Source of the DNA: Membranipora membranacea
Lineage: Eukaryota; Bryozoa; Gymnolaemata; Cheilostomatida; Membraniporidae
Length of the DNA: 60,000 nucleotides
Reading direction: 5' to 3'
Assembly: GCA_914767715.1 (NCBI GenBank)
Contig: OU612070.1
Coordinates: 8,947,501 to 9,007,500 of the forward strand
Within the stretch, counting starts at the first letter, position 1; every line of letters starts with the position of its first letter. The notes beneath the pieces were generated by a model. It saw nothing but the letters and a program-made list of their open reading frames with translations. It was not told the origin of the DNA and did no database searches. A program made the translations under genes and the position numbers. Positions 36,534-50,200 of the stretch are shown one piece after another.

Positions 36534-38204
36534 CGATAGTGGTCACCTGACATTTTTTTGGTTCTATATACTATTGTATCATTATTCATTTCAATATTCT
36601 TCGCATCAAAATGATGTAATGTTGCCAAAAACTTTCTCTGTGAACGCGTTTGAAAGACTAGCATACAATATCACAATCAAAATAGTCTCGACATCGCGTT
36701 TGCCTTTGTTCGCTGCTGCTGCCTCCTTTTTCTTATGTTCAAGTCAATTCATTACCAGAAATCTGGCTATTTATTTAGTTTAAATCGAGACTAAGCTCTT
36801 GATCACTGTTAAAACTTACACTGTACAGTTATTTATTTGTTTCCCTGTTGATATTTCTATTTTTGTACGTTAATTTGATAAACCAATACAACTTAGAAAA
36901 TCTAAAAATCATTTCGATAATGAACGAACGTAATTTCAACGCTAAATCAATGGCTGGCCAGGAAGCTATGGTACCAATTATTTGAACAGTAAGCAAGTAC
37001 AATTGACATAGGTGACATGTATGCCATTTTTGGTGATGCCAGTCTCGATTCAATGGAAACTGCCTAACACACACAATGTGACATCAATTTGGCATACCCA
37101 TTATTGCGTTTAAACATGGTCTGACATCAAATCCATTATTGTGACAAAACATAGACTATCCTGTCATGATTACCAAATGCCAAAGCTTTGAAGCATATTA
37201 GAGATTTGACAGAGCAGCTATGAAAATCATTATCAGTAAAAAATGCAACATGTTACTTTCCCCAGCTCAGTGGTGTTTAGAATATATAGACAAGGTCTTT
37301 CATCCAGTAAAAATATGGCTAGACTGTATGCACACCAATCTGCATCTCCTGCAGTCTATGAACTGCTGCCGTGTAGCCCTTAGTACATTTATTAGGCCGA
37401 GGAGATAGATCATGGACAAGAAAATATGGTAATCAGACCAGTTGAATTGCGCTGCTACTTTATTCTTCTGTGAAACGATGTAAAATTAGATATTCTGAAT
37501 GCTGATCATCAACCATATTCATAGTAGTACCAACCCGTTTAATTTACCTAGCAAGGACATTTTTATGGCTCAAATGTCTTGGTAGCGCATCAGTGCTTTT
37601 CATTGATTGATGATTCAATGAAAGCAATTAAATGATTCTAGGTAATGCTGATAAGTTTCAGAACTGAAAATAGCTTTCCAAAAACCCACAAAACTACACC
37701 GTTTTTTCATTGATGATGTTTTAATGTGTCACTGGTAATACAGGGTGGACAGCATACAGCTGAGGACACGAAGGTATATGGGGCAATCTTCAAATAAACT
37801 TGTATGTGTATGATCAGCATTCCTGTGATTTCAAAGTTTAAAGCGTCTTATGCACACAAGTGGTATAAAAGGGTGTCATAATACCATAGAGTGACACCAA
37901 TGATTATCATGTTAACCAGTATGGCAGTTCTTAATGTCACTGTCACAATATGACTTGCTTTAAAACATAACACTTGACAAAATAAGGCAGATCTATAGGG
38001 CTTATAATTCATGAAGGCAATGATTTCGAACAACATTATTAGTGCCCATCTGGCACCGATGCCAGCATTGGGGAGAGCTTCATTATGTGGTATGACACTA
38101 AAAAAATTGTCTTTGTATATCTGCAGGTGTTGAGAGTTTGGTGTATGGTTTGCCTCGGACAGACCTCGCCCTCAAACGGAAGTTTTGCAAAAAAATCCCA
38201 TACT
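36534..38204. other. Convergent intergenic spacer (LamG gene and ANAPC1 3' ends)
   Basis: No reliable coding sequence. A 62-codon plus-strand frame at 37220-37408 has no splice context or recognised homology. A TTTATT (minus-strand AATAAA) near 37459 could serve ANAPC1 polyadenylation. Confidence 0.45.
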
Positions 38205-41200
38205 CTATGCAGATACGGGTATTTTGAGTGGAATCTTAATCACCGTAAATGTCTCATACAAATTCACATTCCTGAGTAAGAATATTAAATTAAACAAAAT
38301 ACAATAAATTTCTTTCATAGGGTCATCAAGGAATTAGGGCAACTATTAGCTTTACGAAAGTGGTCACCATTCAGATTAACTATCGGATTTGGTTTATATT
38401 TACCAGCAAGTGGTGGAGTATGGGGATAAAATATTTAGAAGGTGTCATTTGTTCTAAAACATATCAGCTGTATATCCTCTGTATGCACCTGCCCTGCTGA
38501 AACCTGAATCACACCCGGCGGCGGCGAGTGCTTCAGTGAAGATCAAAGAACTTCAGATTGGAAATTCAACATTCCGTTGAGATTAGGAAATTTCACAAGA
38601 TATAACCACCATACAATGATACGATTGTCTTCTAAAGCCTAGTTATGAGGCTTATATTTGGCTAATCACAAGTTATTATTGTGAAGGAAAGATGAATTCA
38701 TATTCACTGTATTCTATGTAGTAGGCATATGAATCTTTGAATAAAATCGGATATGAATTAGAAATAGAAAAGAATTACCTGTACAGTATACACAATTGGT
38801 CGCTCCAGACATAATTAATCATTATTTTATAAAAGTGAAAAATTTCCATCCAGCCACAGCTACCAGTCACAACACAATCCAATGACGCCGTACCGGATGA
38901 CGCAATGACAGGTACTATACAGTTTATGATTATTTCTCTATATCAGTGCCTGTCTTACCGCATCGAATCACAGTCTGTGGGTCGCAGGTTCAGCTTTGCC
39001 ATCACAAGTGGAGCACTCAGATCTAAAATAGAATCAGGCCTTAGAAGAGAGTAGACTGTTTGATAGCACCTGTTGAATATGAGACTTATCTACACGGGTG
39101 ACATGTCACTGAGTCCACAATGAAACTCTACTATTAAAACAATATTTCATAAAGTAACAATGGTATCTCCGAAACAAACCTATACTAGATAAACAAAACT
39201 ATTTATGGCTCATGCCAGATAATAAAACAATTCTTTATAACAGCAGGACAATATCTATTCTAAATCTAGATTTAACCCAACGGGCAGCCAGCGAGTAAAT
39301 CACCGAGCACTGTCAGTAAATGCCAACAATTATAGGCAACCAAAAGGTCAGTCACCGATTTATTCTGCCGCTTTTGTGTTACAATAGATGTCAAACACTG
39401 CCAAAAATTCACACAAGCAGCTGCACTGCTGTGTATTTTTTGAGCAGATCTATTCTAGATGCAAACAATATGCTGTACAGCTGGTTATGTATTTACGTAG
39501 TGATGATAGGTGTAGGATATGTGGTAAGAACGGAGGAATTTCATGTGTAGGGTGGACCACTTACTTAGTTAAGCACAATGATACATAAAAACCTGCAGGG
39601 TCAAAGTATTACACGCTGAAATACTGATTACCGGAATCTCAATTGGCACAGCTTTGTGCCCTACAGTTATTGAACTTGCTTCAGGAAGTGAGAAAAAGTT
39701 CAAAGCAATTACAATCTTGACTGCCAATAAACGGAGGGGCAACTGCCAATAACCTAAAAAACCACAGAGTGAATGCACTGGAAAAACCACGGAATTTGTT
39801 TGACCCCGCAGCCCCATATCTTGTTAAGTTCATTAGCATGACATCAATGCCAAAATTCTTGTTGACAAAAACAAGATCCTTGTTAATGCTAAGCATCTAA
39901 CAAAAGGGGTAAACAGTACAATGATAGTGGCCAAATTATGACTAATCTTTAGCAAAGTGATTTGAATTGGGGTGATAAAGTGCATTCGCAATCCATTCAT
40001 TCCTCTGTTGTTAACGTTTTTACTGCATGCTGCTTATAAAATGCTGTATCTAAACAGCATCTAACCAATGAGTGTTACACTTTAAGATTCTGCGAGGTTA
40101 AACAACAGCAAAAAAAAAGAGGTTTGAGCTGTCAAATGAATGATGACCGAAAAAGTCTTTAGCACCTGAAAGGATTTTCAATGGAATGAAGAAATTCAGC
40201 GGAGAATGAGGAAAGACATAGATAGGATATTTTAAGATCAGATGAAAGGCCTTAAAATTGCAAAAGCCAGCAATAAAAGCAAACCTCATGAGAAAAAAGA
40301 AACACAGAGTTTGAAAAGTTTCTCAATGTGGCTTATTTTAGGGGATTAGTCACCAGCTGATGGAAAATTTTATACACAAAAACTGAACACCGCAATAATA
40401 AATACGGGAATTAATGTATTAATCTTTATTAGCTTCGGTAAGTTCAAGCATCTGCAGAGATCGCTGATAATCATACAGATGGAGGCATATTTACCAGTGG
40501 CAGAGGCGATGCAGCTGCCAGAGATATCAGCATTCAGTGCCAAATGTCTCCAAACTTCCGCAGACTTTGCCATTTTTCCGTCCACAGAATAATTCACCAG
40601 TTCATTCATATGATCTGTCACAAGTAAATGATATATAGGTGATAAATAAGGGTCTATATAGTTAGTTTACTGGCAATTATGATAATTAATTATTTTAATC
40701 AGTTCAATAATATATAAATAAATCATAAAAAATGCCTGATAATGCTCTTCATGTCACATACAGTGGTATTATTGGTTTTATTATTCATATAACTCTTGTT
40801 GATTTGGTATTTGGATTGATGTAAATTTCCTGTGAATGGAATATTACAAATTCAATGAAATTCAGTCTCTTCGTTGAACCAAAGTTTTGCTGACTAACGG
40901 AAGATCAAGTTTGATCCAATTTGCCGGCAGTCAGATCATTCCCGTTCTACTGGTGAGCCGCCAACTTTTGCCGACAGCCGGCAAATTGGATCAAACCTAA
41001 TTGCAGACAAATTGGGTCATGCTTGATATAGACTAACGGGTCCTGGCCAGATCACTGGTGATGTTATTGCCTCCAAGGTGACAAGGACACATTGCATTAA
41101 TATCATTGTAATTACTGTTGCAGTAAGTAATGCTTGTTTTACCATGTTGGACATACAGATAGACAAACAAATACAAAATGACAGGCAAATATTTAAATAT

Positions 41201-44200
41201 TCATTTATATATTATCTATCCCCAACCCAAATCCTTCTAAATTAGAAAGCTGAGGAGAATCTTTTCTCCAAACTTATTTAGCAGCAAAAGCTTGCACTCT
41301 ATACTGACCCATATAAACCTCATATTGCAAGCCACAGTAGTTTTAAACGCACTAAACCAGTTGTCATGATAAGTAAGTACCAACAAAGTACTGATCATCT
41401 AAATTTAATAATGAGGAAAAGCAAGAATTCCTTGTACTGTACAAAACCTCAAATCCTTGCGACATGGTGCAATGTAGTAACAAAATATCCGGGCCTCATT
41501 AAAATCCGATCACCACTCTAAACACCATCATTAAATTCAAATATTCTCCGACTTTCCAGGAAACAGTAGTATCAAAAATAGCGTATAAGCGAGCTTAACC
41601 AGTAGTTGATACCTGCCAGATCAGCTTAACGTGATATATCGCTTATTAAAACTTTTTAATATTGTATTGGTGATCATGTCTAATAGTTATTTTCACAGTT
41701 GAAACCTCCCAAATATTTGACGTTGAGTCGCAGTGACCTCTGGAAGTTCATTTTGGGGCAAAAAGTGCCCTTTTTAAATTGAGCCCCCTGTGCCTTGTTT
41801 TTGAGGTATTTGATTAGTTTATTCTTTCACCGTATAGAGGAGGCATGGCAATAACTGGAGGAGTTAAATTTTTGTGAAACATTATGATTTTAGGCCTCCT
41901 GTCTTCGAGACTTGAAATTGATTTTTGCAATAGTAATAGGGCCATTTCTGACCCCTCATAACATGCGACCCCAATAATGCAGACTTCAAAATCCCACTTG
42001 GTAAGATTATAATTATTTAGTACCTAACCATGTCAAGCGTAGGTGTTGATTTGTCATTAAGAACTTCCCAATCCCTAAGAGCTAAAAACAACCCAATTAC
42101 ACTTGCTAACCTTTAAAAGAAGTGCCAGTCTTGATTGCAGTTTTGTCTGTGATATGGTTAATCACGATATAAGCTAGATCTTTTGAGAGAACACAACTCC
42201 TTGAATATTTAACATAGTTTTTCATGAGGAAGATTTGTTGAAGCTCCAATCCACTCCAACTATTAAGCATCTGTAACTAAAAAAGTAAAAGACATTAAAA
42301 CGGATAATTAGTCATATCTAGACGACATTAATCACAGATGAAACTGCATAGACATGATCACTTTTACCGTTATATACAGCCGGAAATTATCATCAGAACA
42401 TAGATTACCGTTCCTCGCCAAGCAAGACAGCCAACTACACTTCAATTTGTTCCATTAGTTTTAAAAATGTGCTTCCGATGTAAATTACCGAGGGAGGTAC
42501 CAAGTTACACCACATTTTATATCGTTGTGTTGTGATAATGTGCTGTTAGTAGATCAGTAACCTCCGAGAGAGAGTGTTATCGACCCTCCCTGTCGAGTGT
42601 AAGAGGCTATACGGTCTGCTGAACTATGTGGAGGACAGTTTGAGGAGAACATGTTTACCTGATCTAGTTTGTTGTATATTGGCAGCATTACAGTTCTCTC
42701 ATGTGAGACGACCTCTTTCATGCATAGATAGAGAAATGATCTTTTCTCTTCCTGTGAATAAAAACCAAATAGACTTCACTGCATTATGGGAACTGGAAAA
42801 AAATATGAAATATTTATCTGCAAAAAGAGGCTTTGAAGTAAATTTTGGTGACAAAAAAAATCCTATTAGAAAATGTCTATCATGCCAGATGCTTCACACT
42901 GCCAACTGCCCTCACAGTCTTCAATGATATAAAGGTGCCATCCACCCCTCCATTCGCTTATTGAAAAGAAAATATCTGTAGGACTTCAAGGTCGCAATTA
43001 CACAGGCCATTAACTGTTTTCTAACTTCACTGATCATATTTATATCAACTTTATTTGCCGATCAAGGTCACAAAATCTAGATCAGCTCTTTTGAAATAGA
43101 GAATTGATCAAAGACTAAAATTATCTTGTAATATAAATAAGTAAATATTCTCAAACCTGATCTAGTTTGACGAATAAATCTTGGTAGTGTTTTAGGCAGT
43201 CATCACTACCCGACACGGTCTGACCAGCCGTTTGGCTATCCGTGAGCATAGAACGATTCATCGCACCCAGTACTCCGTCAGGATCTCGTGAGTAGGGGAG
43301 ATGTCCAGATCTTCTCTTCACAGCAAGCTGACCACCATTCTCCAGCAACTTCCTAAACAAAAATTAATAATAAGTAACAATAATAATCGACTCGGTAATA
43401 CCAGTAGCACCAAATTTGCAGTACATCATAAAGCATGGAAATGTATTGGTCTTTCTTGTTGGTCTATTTATTTATTTGAAGCCTATTAGCTAGAGAACAA
43501 CCTCTGAACATTTAAAGCTATACTTCATGGATGCTCTGATGCTAGGAAGATTCTTGCCTGCTTCTCATATGTCTTCATGAATGTCTGTTATTTCCAAAAA
43601 ATAATACGAGCAACATTCTGAGCCTTGCATGCAGAAGTAAGCTTCCTCCACATTCTCAATCCAGATGGTCACCAGCTACGCTATTTTTATTATTTTTATT
43701 AAATTGATACCATAATATGTAGTAACATCTCACACCTATTAAAAATGCCATATGTATAATTCTTTGACGTCATACAAATGCACAATGCAGAGGTGCAATA
43801 GAATACTACAAAAGCACATGTGACCCGTTAGTGCCAATCATTACGCTGTTAAGATATGCCGTGATGAAATAAAAGGGTCTACTCTTCATTGATAAAAGGA
43901 GGCATAATGGCTAGAAGTAGTGAAATTTATGGCTAGCCTACATTTATCCAACCACATTAATTAATATAATCTCCAACCATAGTCAGTGAAAATTGGTGCT
44001 AGCTAACATTAAGTCAGTTAGCCAGCTATGATAACTAAACTCAAGCTGATAGTTAAACCTCTAGGTTGGTCATAAACGTACCTGAAACATTTGAAATTAT
44101 CTTCACTCGTAAACAGCACTGGCCAGTATCTATTGTCCTTAATCTCCACCTACAATACGGTAGATGAAACAGGATTTATAAGCAATTATAATTGTAAATA

Positions 44201-47200
44201 TTTTTCCATCAGTTGTCCTGTCTAGAATTACCATCACCCAGCACACGGACATCCTGGTAGCACTGGTGCCAAAATAAACACATTTAAAAAACTAGGTAAG
44301 CCTACGCATACTACGAGGTATGAGGTGATTATTTCTAAAAAACACAAAAATTACACCACTTTTTTAATGAAAATGAATTATGAAGCTATCGGCCTTAATT
44401 ATGATGTTTATTGAATAATGACCTCTGATACTATCAACTACTACAACACAAACATTTCAACAGGCTGTTATCATAATGCAATGTATTTACCTTCAGGTAC
44501 TTATACCCAGTATCGAGGAAGATAGCGGAGGTATTTGTGGGATCGTACGCACATGACCGTCGATAAACAAAAATTTCACAACACTACCCAAAGATTCACC
44601 GCGTACACAAATGATTGTTTCAAAACAGGAATCACCCGAAAACAGATTAAAAGCCAATCCTACCTGCTCCAATAAGTCTAGTTCCGGTAGTATGCTGGGG
44701 GCACAAGACATGTATGTGAACCTTTCGTAGTACTGTGTAGGTTTGAGTGTCAGCTTTACGGGCACGTAGCACGCCTCCCCCGTATCAATATCAACTGGCA
44801 TTATGAGCCGAGGCTCAGCAGCTTGCACATACAGGTGTCTCAGTGCTTGTAAATGGTATCTATACAGATTATAAAAAGCGCAAAATTCTGGGTAAATATC
44901 AAAGGAATTAAAGAATATTTCAGACAGTTTAAAGGCAAATTAAGTTTTTTTGTTTTTGCATAAAATAGCCACTTATCACAAGATTAGCAGTGAACCTATG
45001 TGAGTCAAGGTGAGAATTCCAAACATACAAGCATGTGACTTAGCTATATAGTTAACACTTTGTCACTGCCAGATTTGTGTCCATGGCTACAGACTGTGTC
45101 AAGAGAGACTCAGAAGGTCACTATCACTCCACCTTTTAATTAATTGTTCAAAGGCAGCACAACCATGGATACCATCACAGAACAAGCATATCCTTACTCT
45201 GAGATACCATGCAGTATATAATCCATGGTATCAAAGAGTAAGGATGTGTTTGCTCTGTCACTGAGACTGTGTAAACCAACCTGTTGTCATTAGAATGGAC
45301 AGGAAACTTAGGAAAGAATGAGCATATCAGTAACGGCAGTGTATCAGCTTTGGAGCTTAGTGTATATCTGTAAATAAAAGATTTTCACCTTGCAATTTAG
45401 GCTGTGATAAGCAATAAGGAAATGATGATAGCACAATTGACACTGGGTAAGGATTGGCCACCTTGACAGTTTAGTGCAATTGTAAAGCTACAAGTAGCTA
45501 CAGTAGACTAAGTTTGGTCTGTTTGCCTGCATTCCAGTCGCTCCCGAACCACTGGTCACGTCATGCGGCGTGACCAGTGGAAGGGAGCAACAGGAATGCA
45601 GGCAATTGGATCAAACTTGTTCTAAAGCTACAGAGACAAACAGGGTCCATACTGGGTTGGGATGGGCTACCTTGCCTGGTTTATCATTAAGACCTTGTTT
45701 AGCCAAGCGCTCAGATAGATGATTAACGTAGTGACTCGCAATGATAAACAATTTTAATATGATGAATTGAATTCTAAATGCCGGCATTGATTTGATAGTT
45801 GAGTCATCTGAAGTCATTGATGAAAATGACAAACTGAATAAACAGGCAGAGTGACTGAAATGAAAAATACATAATAAATCTTCAAAAAAAGTTCAAGGCC
45901 ATCTATTTAGTGACAAGAATGTCCAAACAACTAGCAAAACAGTTTATTGGGGTCGAAAGTACACTTGCGCTTGGCATCTGTGAGCAATACTTTTTCAAAA
46001 ATGTAAAACATTGTGAAAACTAGAATCTTATCTGTGTCAGATGAGTTCGTGGCCAAATGATAACAATAGAAATATCAGGATACATGACATAATCCATCAA
46101 TATCTCTATTTTTTGTGTGTTGCGGGTAAAGTGGTGGAAAAAACAAGACAAATTTCGCACCCTCGGATGTAATCAATCATGGTGAAATCAAAACAGTAGA
46201 AATTACGGCATATGTGACATAATCTAACCCAGGCTGCGTTTTTTGCACGCCCGATGCATTTTGCATGTGTTTTTTTCCCTTATGAGGATTGGCTCCCAAT
46301 GGAAGAAAGCCAAAGAAAATCTGATATGACTAATTGAAGACAGTAGTTATTATCTAAGTGTGAAAACACACCCTACTAAAAGCAACACCTGTCACTTGTG
46401 ACACGTGTTTACCAACATTTAAAAGTTGCTATCATCAGCTGATATAGATGCAATAATTGATGCCAATGTGGTTTTTTGGAACTTCATGCACGTTTGATGT
46501 GCATGCTATTTTAAAGATGTAAACCATCTGGAATGTCATAATTCATATTTATCGCAATTAGTGTATGTGCACAATCACTGAATTTCGGGAGGTAGATAAT
46601 GTATAGCCGTGTCCTAATCATGTCTTAATCATGAGAAAGTTTGTTATGGCACATTCTGACAGGTGGAGTGCCACTTCTGTAAAAGTCTTAAAAAGGATAT
46701 CTGCATTCTCAGACGGCCTGCGAAAGATATTAGATGAGCAATCGTCTTTGGAAGTAGATAGGAAGTAAGTAGAAAGCCATACAAATGTCTAGAAACTTGC
46801 AGACTAAACCACTGGTGCTATATCTAAGGTCATACACCCCTTATCCTTGCAAACTCTGCTCTATTTTACCTCAGGGTAACAAACACAAGGTCACCTTGCC
46901 TTGAGTAATCCACAAATATATCTCATTTACACCTTCAAGTCCTCAATTGATCCTCATCAATTTCCTCTTTTCTTTTGTAGAAATCAGAATATATGACTGG
47001 ATGCATTTAGGTTTCTGATAGCACTTAGCGGTGATATCCCACGCAAACCCTGACTAGGACATTTTAGTTAATTAACATCCGGCCTTTATTCTGAATGTAA
47101 GTGTTTTCAAGGAGATCAGTTCAGATTCAATTTCAGATAACGTACCTCCCTGAGCCTAGGAAGAGAAGACCTAGTGACATGTGTATGGCCATGTGAGAGC

Positions 47201-50200
47201 CGTACTGTACCGTAGGAACACCAATCCTAGTTCTTAGATATCGACATAATCTCATCACCTCTAAATCTCCACTTCCTGACATTACCTGATAGAAAATAAG
47301 TTCATGGTTACTGAGAAAGCCCAAATTCTAACCTGTTAGGTTCGGGAACTGCCACTAATTGCGTTAAAAAAATCTTAGAGTAAATTATAACAGTTTTAAA
47401 GTTACAATCTACTTGTTGTTATCAAGTCGACAATTTGCCTCTCGTTTATATTTTAGAGTCTATAGTCTGTCATACATTTGATACTTTCTGTTTTGCGAGA
47501 ACACCTCGAGGAAAATTAATTCGGCATAGGGATTCGAAACTGTTGTAAATATTGATTGGGTAAAAAGTTGAAAGCAAAACATATTCATTCACGTAACAAG
47601 GAAAAAAGACAGCGCGGAAGTAATATTACACATCATTGCATCGAGTTCTGTCATACCACCATATACTTACCATAGCCAGTGATATGAGACATGTACACAG
47701 AGCATTCTCTAGTATCGGTCGGCCGGACTGATCAACCACCGACGGCTTCTGGTATATGTCCAAAAATTTCCTCGTATATTTCAGCTGTAACAAAAAAGAG
47801 AGAGGGCAACTCTTTAATATATTCATAGGGTAATAAATCACGATCAAAGTCGGGTATATTCATACAGGAAACGCCAGTCACTCACTCAATTAAACACCAA
47901 ACCATCAATCAACTGCCACCATTAACAAGAAAAATACATGAAAGTTTTAATGAATGAAACTGGCTATCATCACACACTATGACAAGATAATGTATCTGAT
48001 TTGATGAATGGCTAATTTTGATAAGGTTTGACCCTTGTCTCCAAGAAGACAGGCTTGACATATTGAGGAATCGTTAGGTGATGGATGAGAGAGCTTTTTG
48101 GCAAGAATAACCAATTTCTTGAATAAATAAATAAGGTCTTTCATGGAACCTTTAGATAAAAGCCTGCATAATTACACAGCTCTATAACTTCATACATGAT
48201 TCATCCCTAGTATCGGAACTTCAGGGCTGGCTGACCCAGGTCAATGCTCAGATTTATAAGTAGGCCAAAATCTACCACAATGTAAAAAATGGCCAAGTGT
48301 CAGATGAACCAAGTTCAACTCGACATGTACATTGAGACCCCAAACAAGTTTTGACTGACCTCTAAAAGGCTGACTTTTGAAGGTGCTGACTCTTTTGGCA
48401 GCAGGGAGGGAAGGGGTGAAGTGAAGGGAGTAAGGGAATTTCCAATCCACACATTGCAAGTTCAACAATTATCACTTTCTCATAACCTGATTTCAAATTG
48501 AGTATCAGAGTTGCTTGACTATTTCTATGACATCACTGAATTACATGACTACACATATGGTATTTAACAGTGTCGTGTTTATCTATATATCAATTATAAA
48601 ATAACTAAACCATGATATTTAGGTCCTCAACATTAAATTTAGCAATATAACAGAACAATCCCACACATAGATGTCTTTTTTTTGTATATATAAACTCTAG
48701 AGGAGTAATGTATCTGCGGTAGGAAAAGTCCGCCAATTAGCTCAGGCTTGAAATGGTGAACTTAATATAAACTTTCATCTTTGAAAATAGGTGCTAACTA
48801 TCAGTAAGTCTCCCTAAAGCTCACTTAACAAAACTCAATAGAGAATATTTACTCGACTCACTCACCAATAAATCATAAGCACTTTTATTAGAGGATCCAG
48901 CAAATCTCAGAGCTATTGAGAAACAACCTCCGCTTACTATGTAGCAATATGCCTGACTGAAAAACATAACATACACTTTATAGTACACTTTGAACCTGCT
49001 ATAAGGAAGCTATTGAATATAATCTCACATTCAGATCAAAAATTTCACTGTCTTATAGATGATAAATGGAGTGCTATATTTGTTTGAATTCTAAGAACAA
49101 TACTCTCCTTTTTTTGCACATTTTATTTTGCGATCAACACCTACGCATACTCCAACAGGCAGTAGGGTAAACATACAGAATTACTCTTTGTGATGGTTTA
49201 ATTATGAAATTCATATCCTGAATAGTTGATACAGCAAGTCTCGTAGATATTTATCTATGCCTAAAGTGCGTACTAAGTGGTTTTTTACATAGTTTTGTAC
49301 CCCAGAGTATTTAAGTCTTACACAGTATATGTATGACCATATGACAGAGCTTTCCAGTCAGCACATTGTAATTTGTCTTTGAGAAAATTACCAAATAAAC
49401 TGACCTCATAGTCTCATAATCTAGCTTTTCATATCTGCCATTGGCTGGTCTCTGAAATGCATTCTCTTGAACAATGGACGGTAGATGGCTGATCAACCAT
49501 TCCTCTGTAGGTAATATACTATCCCATAGAACTAATGACTGCGCTACCACCTGCAAGAACGCAATATAAATTATAAAACTATCCATTCCATAAAAATGAT
49601 GTTCACTTTCTAGTAGATGGGCCTCGGTTCAGACATCAGTTGGAATCATGATATGTTTTGAAAATAATACATAAATTTATCATAAGAAATTGCTCGACTA
49701 TATATGGCATCTTTGTGTAGTCTTAAATAGGGAGTATATCATTTTACATGTTACATTATTTGGTGAATTCATGTACATTTGACAGTAAGAATTCCCACTA
49801 TATATCACCCGCTACACATTGCTTACTTATTTAAAATTCACATCAAAGCTATACATTACCATTTACCGCATCTTACTAAAATGTCCATTTCAATCAAGAT
49901 CTTTCTTTAAATTGCAGCAGACAATCTTAAAGTGCAAGTTAAAAGTAGGATTCTTGATTGAAATGGACATTCCGGTAAAATTACATAGCATTGACATTCA
50001 TATTGACCACTTCAATCAAAGAACCTTTCTTTTACCTTCTTCAAAGCAGAAAATTTAACTCCATTGAAATAATCATTGAACTACCATTATGATGTTTGGT
50101 AGTGATTACTTACCCTTAGCTGCAGTAAGTCGGGTCGTATAGACTCTAACAGGTATTGACTCTGAGGAAGTCTGAGCCAATCACAGACTGTAGTAGAGCT

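Noticed and set aside
37220-37408. 62-codon ORF in the LamG/ANAPC1 spacer
   Set aside because: No start context, splice signals or family match.
38853-38912. Plus-strand exon-like segment (PQLPVTTQSNDAVPDD)
   Set aside because: The minus-strand reading fits the ANAPC1 phase on both sides and continues to the terminal exon, so the plus reading is taken as shadow.
38962-39010. GGGTCGCAGGTTCAGC, tRNA-like
   Set aside because: No complete tRNA fold; probably a tRNA-derived SINE fragment.
39320-39588. Overlapping plus-strand ORFs with RCRICGKNGGISC
   Set aside because: Two competing frames, no splice context, and the zinc-finger-like spacing is incomplete.
44493-44566. ORF with a donor (…KYLK) between two ANAPC1 exons
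   Set aside because: Without it the flanking exons join in phase and align to human APC1 with no gap; no good acceptor precedes it.
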